Of a stretch of 64,000 nucleotides of DNA, positions 26,773-35,171 are shown piece by piece. Origin of the DNA: Bacteriovoracaceae bacterium UBA6153. GTDB lineage: Bacteria; Bdellovibrionota; Bacteriovoracia; Bacteriovoracales; Bacteriovoracaceae. How positions within the stretch are numbered: the first letter of the stretch is position 1; every line of letters begins with the position of its first letter. Under the pieces are notes generated by a model. That model saw only the letters and a program-made list of their open reading frames with translations. It was not told where the DNA came from and ran no database searches. The stretch is taken from the NCBI GenBank assembly GCA_002428265.1, contig DIUR01000023.1, positions 186,001 to 250,000 of the forward strand, written 5' to 3'. The translations under genes and the position numbers were made by a program.

Positions 26773-27549
26773 TTAGCCGAAACGACCTGAAATATAATCT
26801 TCAGTTTGTTTTTCTTTTGGGTTGGTAAATATGTCCGCACTCAGTCCATGCTCAATCATGTTTCCGTAAACGAAGAATGATGTGAAGTCAGAAATACGAG
26901 CGGCCTGTTGCATATTATGAGTGACGATAATAACCGTGTACTCTTTTTTAATTTCGTTCATGAGCTCTTCAATTTTTGCTGTGGCAATCGGGTCTAGCGC
27001 AGAAGTGGGCTCATCCATTAAAAGCACTGGAGGATTAACTGCAAGCGCTCTGGCAATACACAGGCGCTGCTGCTGGCCCCCTGAGAGAGATGTCCCCAGT
27101 GAATTGAGTTTATCTTTTACTTCGTCCCAAAGGGCCGCTTTTCTCAGACAAACTTCTGCCGTCTCAAGAAGAGTAGAGCGCTTTGAAATTCCCTGAAGAC
27201 GAAGACCGATAACAACGTTGTCTAAAATACTCATTGAAGGAAACGGGTTTGGTTTTTGAAAAACCATTCCAATTCTTCTTCTGACGTCGACTACGTCGAC
27301 TTTTTTATCGTAAATGTTTTTTCCTTCAAGCAGAACTTCTCCTGCTGTGCGGGCCCCTTCAATCTCTTCATGGATACGGTTTAAGCAACGCAGGTAAGTT
27401 GATTTACCACAACCAGAAGGACCGATGATGGCATTGATGGTTTTTTCACGGTAGTCAACTGTGATTCCTTTGACTGCGTGGAAGTCCCCGAACCAGGCCT
27501 CAAGTTTTTTTGCTTCAAGAATGACTTTTGCATCATTAAGGTTTGGCAT
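26773..27549 (-). CDS. pstB: phosphate ABC transporter ATP-binding protein PstB
   Basis: An ABC ATPase of 258 residues with Walker A GPSGCGKST (residues 43-51), Q-loop in VFQKPNPFP, signature LSGGQQQR, Walker B LLMDEPTSALDP and switch His in VTHNMQQA. The KPNPFPMSI-like stretch and total length are typical of PstB. It drives phosphate import through PstC/PstA. It starts 3 bases after the pstA stop. Confidence 0.96.
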   Translation of the reverse strand: MPNLNDAKVILEAKKLEAWFGDFHAVKGITVDYREKTINAIIGPSGCGKSTYLRCLNRIHEEIEGARTAGEVLLEGKNIYDKKVDVVDVRRRIGMVFQKPNPFPSMSILDNVVIGLRLQGISKRSTLLETAEVCLRKAALWDEVKDKLNSLGTSLSGGQQQRLCIARALAVNPPVLLMDEPTSALDPIATAKIEELMNEIKKEYTVIIVTHNMQQAARISDFTSFFVYGNMIEHGLSADIFTNPKEKQTEDYISGRFG

Positions 27550-27552
27550 TGT

Positions 27553-28401
27553 TTATATTCCTTTCTTATCTTTTATTTTTGTCAGAATAAACCGAGCAAA
27601 TAAATTCATTGTTAAAATTAAAACCATTAAAACAAAAGCACCTGCCCAGGCCTGGCGTTGCCAGTCTTTGTAGGGAGAGATGGCGTAGGTATAAATTTGA
27701 ACAGGAAGTGAGGCCATGGGCTCATTCATGTTGTAGCTCAGGTACATGTTTCCAAAGGCCGTGAAGAGTAGTGGAGCTGTTTCACCGGCAGCTCTTGAGA
27801 TCGCTAAGATCATTCCGGTTAAAAGATTTGAAACGCTTCCTTTTAAGATGATGAACAAAATAACTTTCCATCTGGGAAGTCCAAGGGCCAGACCTGCTTC
27901 GCGAATGTGATTAGGAACAAGCTTTAAAATCTCTTCAGAAGTTTTAATGATAATAGGGAGCATGATGATGGATAGAGCGATTGCTCCGGCAAAAGCGGAG
28001 AAACTCTTTAAGGGAACAACAACCACTAGGTAAGCAAAAATACCGATAACGATAGAGGGAATCCCACTCATTAAGTCGACTGTCATTTTTAGCGTTTTAG
28101 AAAGCTTACTTTTGCTAAACTCAGATAAATAAATCCCGCATGTCACACCTATAGGAATGGCAATTGCAGCCCCTAGTAATACGATATAAATCGTTCCTAA
28201 AATAGCGTGCTTCATCCCGCCTCCAACTTCACCAACAGGTTTTGGAAGTTGGGTAAAAAAGTCGAGACTAAGTGAGCTTGCTCCTTGAACCAGAACAAAC
28301 TGAATAATCATGAAGAGCGGAATGAGAACGGCAAGTGCGCTGACTAAAGTCAGGACCAAAAACATGAAATTTTTAAATTTTCTATAAATTCTATAATTCA
28401 T
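27553..28401 (-). CDS. pstA: phosphate ABC transporter permease PstA
   Basis: Inner-membrane permease of 282 residues with about six membrane helices. The coupling (EAA) loop reads EEILKLVPNHIREAGLALGLPRWKVI. The G-G-M-K-H-A-I-L-G-T segment near residue 58 is typical of PstA. It pairs with PstC to form the channel. It starts 4 bases after the pstC stop and ends 3 bases before the pstB start. Confidence 0.94.
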   Translation of the reverse strand: MNYRIYRKFKNFMFLVLTLVSALAVLIPLFMIIQFVLVQGASSLSLDFFTQLPKPVGEVGGGMKHAILGTIYIVLLGAAIAIPIGVTCGIYLSEFSKSKLSKTLKMTVDLMSGIPSIVIGIFAYLVVVVPLKSFSAFAGAIALSIIMLPIIIKTSEEILKLVPNHIREAGLALGLPRWKVILFIILKGSVSNLLTGMILAISRAAGETAPLLFTAFGNMYLSYNMNEPMASLPVQIYTYAISPYKDWQRQAWAGAFVLMVLILTMNLFARFILTKIKDKKGI

Positions 28402-28405
28402 TTCA

Positions 28406-29320
28406 TCATCCTTTTGAAAAACTCTTCACAATGGTTCTTGCAAAAAGGTTTGATAAAAATGTTATTAAAAATAAAAGAAGTGCCAGGTAACATAATGAAG
28501 AAATATGCAGTGGAGTATTGGCATCAGCATATTCATTGGCCATGACTGACGCCATTGTTGCTGCCGGTGAAAAAAGTGATGATGAAATAACTGGTGAGTT
28601 ACCAATGAGCATAGTCACTGCCATGGTTTCACCTAAAGCGCGTCCTAATCCTAAAACAACCGCAGATGATATTCCCGAAACAGAAGGTGAGAGAATCGCA
28701 AGCTTGATCATTTCATATTTAGTTGATCCAAGAGCGTATGAAGCTTCTTTCTGGTGAGCTGGAACAAGTTCAAAAATTGAGCGACAGATACTTGAGATGG
28801 TCGGAACAATCATGATGGATAAAATAAGAGCGGCCGTTAAAATTCCGATTCCAAAACTCGGGCCTTGAAACAGCGGTAAAAAACCTAAGTGAGTTTTTAA
28901 AAGAGGCGCTAAAACTTTTTTTACAAAAGGAGCGAGATAAAAAACACCCCACAAACCAAAAACGATACTGGGAATAGCTGCGACCATTTCTACTAGGAGG
29001 GCCACGATTCTTGAAATTGATTTTGGAAGATACTCAGTAATAAAAAGTGCAATGAGAACGCTGACGGGAGTTGCAATCAAGAGGGCCACAAGACTGGTGA
29101 CGAGTGTTCCAAAAATAAAAGGAAGTGCTCCATAGCGGTCTTCAACCGGATTCCATTCTTTGCTGAAAAGAAATGTTAAACCACCAGCTTTAATGGCAGG
29201 CCACGCTGCTTGAATCAGGACAAAAATAATCCCTAATAAAAGTGCGATAACGACTAATGAGATGGTTCTTAATACATAAAAAAGAAGGGCATCTTGCGTC
29301 TTGGATTTCAATTTTATCAT
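28406..29320 (-). CDS. pstC: phosphate ABC transporter permease PstC
   Basis: Inner-membrane permease (304 residues from this start) with six membrane helices and the EAA loop FELVPAHQKEASYALGSTKYEMI. A segment reading KEWNPVEDRYGALPFIFGTL is strongly PstC-like. The ATG at 29320 is preferred; an in-frame GTG at 29359 would add 13 residues but has no ribosome site. It is the first gene of the operon. The phosphate-binding protein PstS usually precedes it, but here the upstream gene is an unrelated 72-residue protein. Confidence 0.93.
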   Translation of the reverse strand: MIKLKSKTQDALLFYVLRTISLVVIALLLGIIFVLIQAAWPAIKAGGLTFLFSKEWNPVEDRYGALPFIFGTLVTSLVALLIATPVSVLIALFITEYLPKSISRIVALLVEMVAAIPSIVFGLWGVFYLAPFVKKVLAPLLKTHLGFLPLFQGPSFGIGILTAALILSIMIVPTISSICRSIFELVPAHQKEASYALGSTKYEMIKLAILSPSVSGISSAVVLGLGRALGETMAVTMLIGNSPVISSSLFSPAATMASVMANEYADANTPLHISSLCYLALLLFLITFLSNLFARTIVKSFSKG

Positions 29321-29379
29321 AGGCTTATAATCGACAATTTTACTCAAAATATAAAGCACTAAATGTTAGGATTTGGTTA

Positions 29380-29410
29380 AGAAAGCGGGGAATTGTCGCT
29401 CCCCGCAAAC
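29380..29410 (-). terminator. terminator of the 72-residue protein gene
   Basis: On the minus strand GCGGGGA and TCCCCGC (29406-29400 and 29391-29385) form a 7-bp stem with an 8-base loop, followed by TTTCTT. It separates this gene from pstC. The T tail is short, so read-through is possible. Confidence 0.6.
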
Positions 29411-29420
29411 GGTTTCGTTC

Positions 29421-29639
29421 TTAGTGAGCAGTTTGCGAGACGTAGAGTCTGAAACTTTTGTCTTTTGAGCGGCGGATTATGCATTTCCCACCCTCTTTGC
29501 TTTCTACCAGAAATTCGTAGAAGTCTGGGACTGTGTCAGCGATTTCAAGCACAGATTTTCCTTCGTGCTCTCCAAAATCAACATAGACGAGTTCTTCAGC
29601 AATGATGCCCGTTAACGGACTGATGTCAGTTGTCGCCAT
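29421..29639 (-). CDS. conserved-looking small protein, function unknown
   Basis: A 72-residue cytoplasmic protein with the pattern DFGEHEGKSVLEIADTVPDFYEFL and a basic segment IIRRSKDKSFRLYV. The FG-x-GKS-x-E-I-x-P-x-FYEFL arrangement recalls small DUF3820-like or exonuclease-associated domains, but I cannot assign it. A good ribosome site (GGAGGGAAAT on the coding strand) precedes the ATG. It has its own terminator and is probably monocistronic. Confidence 0.7.
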   Translation of the reverse strand: MATTDISPLTGIIAEELVYVDFGEHEGKSVLEIADTVPDFYEFLVESKEGGKCIIRRSKDKSFRLYVSQTAH

Positions 29640-29746
29640 TATTTCCCTCCGTAGAATTTTTTGGCATTTATAGAGATGTACATTCAGTGTTTCACATCGA
29701 AAAACACTTTGAAAAGAATTTTATGCAGGATGAAAATACTCTGATA

Positions 29747-30754
29747 TTAGAGCGATTTGAAGAAATTTTTGAAATAGAAAACGATTAATTTAAACTCTTG
29801 AGGGTACTGTTCCCCAATGAGAAGCCTGATGAGATCAAGGCTTTTAAAAAGAGATTCTGCTTTTCTAAAAGGCCTATCAGTTGTCATCGCAGCAACCGTA
29901 TCCATGACAGAAATCATCATTGTCTCAAATCCAAAAATATTATTGGGATCATCTTTGGATGAAAGATTCATCTGGTTTGTTAATGTGCTGTAGATGTGGT
30001 GATTTTCAATAATCTTTAAATGATTAGGAGGAAGAGGGACTCTTCCTTTTAAGATATTGACTGACAAGGTTGGATGCGAGGCCAAAAGCTTTTTGTCGTC
30101 ATCAGAAAGATTCTCGTCATTGTATTTTTCAACTGGCACGGCCGACATGCCAATATCTTTAAAATAGCTGGTTAAAAAGAAGAGTTCGATATCTTTGTCG
30201 ATATAAAGACGAGAGTTTTTCATAACTCCCAGTAAAAATAAAGTTGAGATAAATGGTTGAGCAAAGACGTAGTGATGGCCTTGTCTCATAAACTCTTTAT
30301 AGAGTGACTCGTGAATCTGGGGTTTGTTAAACAAGAACGTAGCAAGGTTCTTAGCACTTTGAACCTGTAAGTTTAAAATATTATCGTCAGTGGGGTCTTC
30401 GTAGAGATATCCCATATTCAGCGTAAGCAGGTTAGTCTGTAAGCGTGCCTTCTCTAAAGGATCTCCGATTGATAGCGAGCGAGTGACATTGGTAAGGTTG
30501 TCCTGCTGGGCCATTCTGAGAAGCTTTCTGTCGTCTTCCATAACAAAGAGATTGGCGAGCTTCTTTTGCAAAAGTTCTTTTAGAAGCTGGGTATTGATTT
30601 CAGCTTTTTTGTAAAGAACGACTTTTAAGAGACCATCGACCTGGGCATAAATATCGCAAGGAGCTTCAGCAATAAAAAAAATCTCCCTAAATGAAATAGG
30701 GGTAAGTTTAAAATTGAGCGAGTTTTGCTCAAGAATGTCGAAAGGGTTTTTCAT
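29747..30754 (-). CDS. degenerate HD-GYP-like protein
   Basis: A 335-residue cytoplasmic protein with an N-terminal beta-rich domain (about 10-75) like that of the three other HD-GYP relatives in this window. The C-terminal HD-GYP-like domain has YFKDIGMSAVP in place of the HDIGK motif and retains SHPTLSVNIL. It has ENHHIYSTLTN where active enzymes have HHE-x4-G-x-GYP. Catalytic loss of c-di-GMP phosphodiesterase activity is therefore likely; a binding or scaffold role is possible. The ATG at 30754 is preferred over 30823, whose extra 23 residues look like an accidental hydrophobic extension. It has no receiver domain, unlike its relatives. Confidence 0.72.
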   Translation of the reverse strand: MKNPFDILEQNSLNFKLTPISFREIFFIAEAPCDIYAQVDGLLKVVLYKKAEINTQLLKELLQKKLANLFVMEDDRKLLRMAQQDNLTNVTRSLSIGDPLEKARLQTNLLTLNMGYLYEDPTDDNILNLQVQSAKNLATFLFNKPQIHESLYKEFMRQGHHYVFAQPFISTLFLLGVMKNSRLYIDKDIELFFLTSYFKDIGMSAVPVEKYNDENLSDDDKKLLASHPTLSVNILKGRVPLPPNHLKIIENHHIYSTLTNQMNLSSKDDPNNIFGFETMMISVMDTVAAMTTDRPFRKAESLFKSLDLIRLLIGEQYPQEFKLIVFYFKNFFKSL

Positions 30755-30956
30755 TCTTTTACAAGTATAGCAGAAATAAAAAAATGCCATAGTGACTGCC
30801 ACAAAAAAGACACATTTTCCCATGCCTTAGGTAAGTCTTAAAAAATCGAAAAAAAGAGTAATTTCAAACAGATTAAAAATATTTTTATTTCCTGCCCAAC
30901 AAGGAGGTCTTGCACTTTAGAATGACCCTAAAGATATCCTTATCGGAGAGAGTGTT

Positions 30957-31922
30957 ATGACAATCAGAGGCGTAGTTAACCCACAGAGCTTGAAAGACTA
31001 TTTGGGGTCCCGTGACTTAACGGAGCATTTAAAATTGACCAAAGAGCTTTCTTTTCACTGGGCAAACTGGGATCAGACCTGTCTGGCACAAAGACGCCAT
31101 TACAAAAATTTTAATAATAATTTTCATTTAATGCGTATGAATCAGGCATTAAATGAACTTAAGTCAAAACCAGTGTGGCTGTGTAATAAACAAAAAGTTA
31201 TCAGAACAGATTTATTTTCTCTTTATGAATCTTATCTGGATAGTCGTTTACGTTTAACGTGGTTTGAAAGAAAAGAAGAAATTCTTTTTTCTTACGAGAG
31301 TGAACAAGGGCCATATTACACACTGACATCTATGAGATGGCTAGATAAAGATATTTACTCTCAGTTTGTTATGAGAAAAATTTTACTAGAGCATTACACG
31401 CTAAGATCTTTCAGATTGAATGCCACCATTCCTGTTCAATTCAAAATGGACAATGATGTGCAAACTTATAGCGATAAAGTAGAAATTCATCAGCTATCAG
31501 AGATGGGGTTTATTTTCAAAATTTGTGACAAGAATTTTCTGAATAAGATTAAAAATTCAACCATGCTTGAAATGTCTATTCCGATTGCTCCTTATAAAAG
31601 AATTGATGCAATGGCGATTGAGGATGTCTTCAAAAAAATCGATCAGCACGAGTTTTCATTGGAGAAAGATTCAATGCTCTTTAAGCTCGAGTCGAGAATA
31701 TTAAATTTTTATGGCAATCTCAATAACGCAAAAAGAAGCGCGGAAGAAGAGTTCTACATATTTGCACGATACGAGGATCTTCTTCCGGCAGGTCATGAAA
31801 CAGAGCTGAAAAACGTTTTTGCTCCATTAGTGGAAAAGACCAAGAGTCACTTTACTCAAGACCTTCAAGAGTTTGAAAAACTAAAAACTAACAAGCAGTT
31901 TATAAAAAAGACTGCTGCTTAA
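30957..31922 (+). CDS. unknown protein with a possible PilZ-like domain
   Basis: A 321-residue cytoplasmic protein. A central segment (about residues 145-215) reads RSFRLNATIPVQF...VEIHQLSEMGFIF, which follows the PilZ pattern of an Arg-rich start and a D/N-x-S-x2-G turn. This would suggest c-di-GMP binding, but the key RxxxR is not canonical (RSFRLN). The rest is charged and helical. It is followed by a bidirectional terminator. Next to an HD-GYP-like gene, a c-di-GMP connection is plausible but unproven. Confidence 0.55.
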   Translation: MTIRGVVNPQSLKDYLGSRDLTEHLKLTKELSFHWANWDQTCLAQRRHYKNFNNNFHLMRMNQALNELKSKPVWLCNKQKVIRTDLFSLYESYLDSRLRLTWFERKEEILFSYESEQGPYYTLTSMRWLDKDIYSQFVMRKILLEHYTLRSFRLNATIPVQFKMDNDVQTYSDKVEIHQLSEMGFIFKICDKNFLNKIKNSTMLEMSIPIAPYKRIDAMAIEDVFKKIDQHEFSLEKDSMLFKLESRILNFYGNLNNAKRSAEEEFYIFARYEDLLPAGHETELKNVFAPLVEKTKSHFTQDLQEFEKLKTNKQFIKKTAA

Positions 31923-31930
31923 GACTAAAA

Positions 31931-31955
31931 AAAAACCGCCCATAAGGCGGTTTTT
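31931..31955. terminator. bidirectional terminator between convergent genes
   Basis: AAAAACCGCC and GGCGGTTTTT form a perfect 10-bp stem with a five-base loop. It is preceded by further A residues and followed by T residues, so it works for both the gene ending at 31922 and the one ending at 31957. Confidence 0.92.
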
Positions 31956-31956
31956 T

Positions 31957-32460
31957 TTATTTCATTACAATTTCTTTAACTCCCACTGCACCCAGTAAGA
32001 ATTTTTTGTTGATCACGATATGAAGTTTCGTGATGATACTATTTCCTTTAAAGAGTCTCCATGCACCATCATTCGCTTTTGCAAGCTGTAGGTCATACTC
32101 TTTTCTCTGGCCGTTTACGCCGTTAAATAATGTATCGATTGTGACGAGTCCACCTTGATCCAGGTCAAAGTTTTCGCTCTTAAGATTGATAACAGTATGC
32201 TCTCCGCGCTTTTCTAAAACCAGGCCTCTTTCATTCAGAGCTTGAGTTTCTAGTAAGGCACGTTCAGTTTTTTTTCCGTTTAAATAGTCGTCTTTGAAGA
32301 ATGCTTTGATTGAATTACTTTGTTCATCTGTCTGAGCGACAAACGTATAGACTTCTTTGTTTTCATCGTTAGTGATTGTGGCAATGACTTCTTCTTTCGC
32401 TAAAACTCTGCCTGAGAATATTAAAGACGCGAACATAAATAAGCATAAACTTGCATTCAT
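31957..32460 (-). CDS. secreted protein, function unknown
   Basis: This is a 167-residue protein with a signal peptide (MNASLCLFMFASLIFSGRVLA). The mature part is beta-rich with alternating charged and hydrophobic residues and no Cys. It ends next to a shared terminator. A run of G-rich sequence just ahead of the ATG (GGGGGAAATCA on the coding strand) is its ribosome site. No family recognised; periplasmic location is likely. Confidence 0.65.
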   Translation of the reverse strand: MNASLCLFMFASLIFSGRVLAKEEVIATITNDENKEVYTFVAQTDEQSNSIKAFFKDDYLNGKKTERALLETQALNERGLVLEKRGEHTVINLKSENFDLDQGGLVTIDTLFNGVNGQRKEYDLQLAKANDGAWRLFKGNSIITKLHIVINKKFLLGAVGVKEIVMK

Positions 32461-32769
32461 TGATTTCCCCCCGGAAATTTATTTGTCAGGGAGAGGTAGA
32501 GCACGGGCAATGCCAAGTTTTCAGTGTCACATTGGCCCTGAAATCGTCTGTAAGCTATGGATCTCTGAAAGTAGTGGAGTCAGATTGTCTGGCAAAAGAA
32601 CACTAACCGCCCAGATTTTTGGCCTTTAATAGGAGTTCTAACTGTAAGTAACTCTTCAGAAAAAATGAAATAAAGCGTTAATAGTATAGAAAAAAGCTAA
32701 AGTATTTTAAAGAGTATCCGATAGGTTTAGTACAATAAGAAAAAGTGCAAGTTTGAAGGAGGTAGTCCA
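32461..32769. other. intergenic region between divergent genes
   Basis: This stretch holds the start region of the secreted-protein gene on the left and a sigma28-like promoter (32698-32724) plus a strong AAGGAGG ribosome site on the right. In between I see no open frame of convincing composition and no strong hairpin. Confidence 0.6.
32698..32724 (+). promoter_or_regulatory. sigma28 (FliA)-like promoter
   Basis: TAAA (32698-32701), a 15-base spacer and TCCGATAG (32717-32724) match the flagellar sigma consensus TAAA-N15-GCCGATAA at all four -35 and six of eight -10 positions. Transcription would start near 32731, about 40 bases before the small gene at 32770. Confidence 0.55.
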
Positions 32770-32934
32770 ATGGGTGACAAGAACGATAATAAAAACAAGC
32801 ACGGTAAAAAACTTACCACGAAAGAAAAGAAAGCTCAGAACCATTTAAAGCTTATGCAGGGGTCGAAAGACAAAAACTCTGTAACGACAACAGAAGCTAA
32901 TGGAAACTTTAACAAAGACAAAAAGGCAGCTTAA
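32770..32934 (+). CDS. 54-residue Lys/Asn-rich basic protein
   Basis: This short gene has an excellent ribosome site AAGGAGG at 32756-32762, seven bases before the ATG. It is followed by a 13-bp terminator hairpin. The protein is very hydrophilic (starts MGDKNDNKNKHGKKLTTKEKK, about one third Lys, Asn or Asp), without a signal peptide or Cys, and is probably disordered or nucleic-acid binding. A flagellar-sigma-type promoter precedes it. I do not recognise a family. Promoter, ribosome site and terminator together make it a real gene. Confidence 0.75.
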   Translation: MGDKNDNKNKHGKKLTTKEKKAQNHLKLMQGSKDKNSVTTTEANGNFNKDKKAA

Positions 32935-32962
32935 TAGTTTTGTATTAAGATTGCGTTTTCAT

Positions 32963-32994
32963 ATAAGGCCTGAGCTTAATCGCTTGGGCCTTAT
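32963..32994 (+). terminator. terminator after the 54-residue protein gene
   Basis: ATAAGGCCTGAGC pairs along 13 positions (two wobbles) with GCTTGGGCCTTAT around a six-base loop. The tail TGATTTT is only moderately T-rich. It also lies just beyond the end of convergent sfsA. Confidence 0.7.
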
Positions 32995-32999
32995 TGATT

Positions 33000-33692
33000 T
33001 TAGACGATATTTAATTTTTTATTGATGATGATTTCTTCTGGCGACAAGGCACATTGGTACACTAGTACTTCAACTCCGGCCTTCATGACTTCTTTTAGTT
33101 TTTCACAATAGGCGCGATCAATACTTTGCTCGATTTTAAAAGCACTGCAATCTTCGCGCTGAACGACAAATAACATCACTGTTCTGATGCCTTTGCTTTT
33201 TAGCTCCATAAGCTCATTAAGGTGCTTTAAACCTCGCTCCGTAACGGCATCAGGGAAAAGGCAATGGTCTTCTTCATCCACCAGTGTCACGTTTTTAACT
33301 TCTACATAACACTGATCAGATTCACTGTTGGACAAAAGTATATCGATGCGACTTTGCCCGATTTTTGCCTCAGGTTTTAAATCTTTATAATTCTGGAGCT
33401 CTTTAATCACTCCATTTTTTATCCCTTCAATGGCGAGATGATTAGTCATTGAAGTATTAATGCCAATCCAGGTTTTCCCGTTGTGAACCATTTCAAAACT
33501 GTATTTTAGTTTTCTGGTAGGAGAGTCGTGAAAACTTAAAAGTGCCGGCCAATTTTCGCCTAAGCAAGTTTTCATAGAGCCCGTGTTGGCCGTATGAGCG
33601 ACAACAATTTCTTCGCCGATTTTTATGTCTGCAAAAAATCTTTTATAACGCTTTTGGAATATTCCAGAATGTAGTGGTGTTTTAAATTTCAT
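33000..33692 (-). CDS. sfsA: SfsA-family protein
   Basis: A 230-residue protein with the SfsA hallmarks: HTANTGSMKTCL near residue 33, IGINTSMTN, and the nuclease-like core IGQSRIDILL followed by CYVEVKNVTL and FPDAVTERGLKHL. SfsA was named for sugar fermentation stimulation in E. coli. The VEVKN motif is that of the PD-(D/E)XK nuclease fold, and DNA binding has been reported. It is a single gene. Confidence 0.94.
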   Translation of the reverse strand: MKFKTPLHSGIFQKRYKRFFADIKIGEEIVVAHTANTGSMKTCLGENWPALLSFHDSPTRKLKYSFEMVHNGKTWIGINTSMTNHLAIEGIKNGVIKELQNYKDLKPEAKIGQSRIDILLSNSESDQCYVEVKNVTLVDEEDHCLFPDAVTERGLKHLNELMELKSKGIRTVMLFVVQREDCSAFKIEQSIDRAYCEKLKEVMKAGVEVLVYQCALSPEEIIINKKLNIV

Positions 33693-33815
33693 AATAGCTT
33701 ACTAATTTAGTTTGTCCGGAAGCTTATTTCAACAATATTAAGCAGAAAAAAAAATTGATGATAAACTGATAGGAGCTAAGTAAACCAAATTTTCTTTAAA
33801 TCTCGAGGATTGCCG

Positions 33816-35159
33816 ATGAGCCATATTCTGGTTGTATCAGACAATGAAATTTTAAATCAGCTTTATGTAACCAATTTAGAAGTCTATCTCGGTGCTAAAG
33901 TGACTTTAGTTAAGAGTGTCGCAAAAGCGTTTGATCAATTAAAAGTTTCAACATTTGATTTACTGATAACAACCAACATGATTAACGGACAGGACTCGGC
34001 CATCGAAATCTACACTCATGTAGAAAATCATAAATATAAAACGAAATTAGTGGTGATAGGAAATCCGGCCAAAGAGCTGGCCGATATTATCATTGTTCCC
34101 AACTCGTATCATTTACAAAATCTTATTCGCTCATGCGCACAGGTCCTGGGTGTAACTGCAAAAGAAATGGCAGAAAAAGAAGTGCCTCAGTATTATCCAA
34201 TAGAATCTCATTTCCTGGTAAAAGTTAAAGAAGTTCCATGTTCTGTTTTTTTAAAAATGAAAGATGGTGAGTTCACTCTCATTGCTAAAAAAGGCGACAC
34301 TATTTCTGAGACAGTTAATAAATTTTCAAAAGAGGGTGTCACAACTCTTTATGTAAATAGTCTAGACAGGCTTTTGATCATCAATATGATTTCGGTTTCT
34401 ATTGTTGAGTTTTTAAAAAATACAGATGGGATTGAAATAAGTGAAAAGAGTGAAGCTGTTAAAACCGGATTTGCTTTTGCTGCTTCTAACTTTATTCAGA
34501 CGCCGGAAGTGGGGGCTGAAATTATGGCCATCGCCAATTCCTGCACCAAAGTGATGGAAGAAATTGTTAACGAGACTCCCAGCTTAAAGAAATTGATGCA
34601 GATTTTGAGTTTAAACAAAGATGGATATGTTTACTCTCATTCCATTCTTGCTTCTTATGTCAGTAATCATATTATCCGCAGAGTTTCTTGGGGTGGAGAA
34701 AGCCATCTTGAAAAGATTAACTTTGTTTTATTTTTTCATGACATTATGTTGGCGCCGATTTACTTGAAACACCCGACACTTCGCTACGAAGAAGACCTGC
34801 TCTTTAGCGACGCTCTAAGTGACAAAGAAAAAGAAGTTGTGCTCAATCATGCCCGTCTGGCCGCAGAGGTGATTGTGACTTATAAACGCGCTCCAATCGG
34901 TGCTGATCTCTTAATTAAGCAGCACCATGGAATCACCAATGGGATAGGCTTTGCGATTGATTTTAAAGACGATGTTTCACCTTTATCAAAAATTGTTCTG
35001 GTGGCCGAAGCTTTTATTGAAGAGTTTATGAAAATGCGCGATCAAGATCCAAACTATCAACTCGATGTTAAAAAAATCATGATTCTTTTAAATGAAAAAT
35101 TTAAAAAGACGACTTACAAAAAAATCATCGAGACGCTAGAAGATTTTCCCGCTCGATAA
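33816..35159 (+). CDS. receiver-like plus HD-GYP-like protein (partly degenerate)
   Basis: This 447-residue protein has an N-terminal receiver-fold domain (about 1-120), a beta-rich middle domain (ESHFLVKVKEVPCSVFLKMKDG...) and a C-terminal HD-GYP-like domain. The receiver shows LLITTNMING where the phospho-acceptor Asp should be, so it cannot be phosphorylated in the usual way. The HD pair is present in FFHDIMLAP, but the GYP motif is altered to KQHHGITNGIGF. The ATG at 33816 follows CGAGGA and is preferred to the TTG at 33810. It is convergent with another family member 12 bases away. Confidence 0.75.
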   Translation: MSHILVVSDNEILNQLYVTNLEVYLGAKVTLVKSVAKAFDQLKVSTFDLLITTNMINGQDSAIEIYTHVENHKYKTKLVVIGNPAKELADIIIVPNSYHLQNLIRSCAQVLGVTAKEMAEKEVPQYYPIESHFLVKVKEVPCSVFLKMKDGEFTLIAKKGDTISETVNKFSKEGVTTLYVNSLDRLLIINMISVSIVEFLKNTDGIEISEKSEAVKTGFAFAASNFIQTPEVGAEIMAIANSCTKVMEEIVNETPSLKKLMQILSLNKDGYVYSHSILASYVSNHIIRRVSWGGESHLEKINFVLFFHDIMLAPIYLKHPTLRYEEDLLFSDALSDKEKEVVLNHARLAAEVIVTYKRAPIGADLLIKQHHGITNGIGFAIDFKDDVSPLSKIVLVAEAFIEEFMKMRDQDPNYQLDVKKIMILLNEKFKKTTYKKIIETLEDFPAR

Positions 35160-35171
35160 TCTTAGATGAAA

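Noticed and set aside
29321..29384. Pho box ahead of pstC
   Set aside because: The short spacer contains no tandem CTGTCAT-like repeats.
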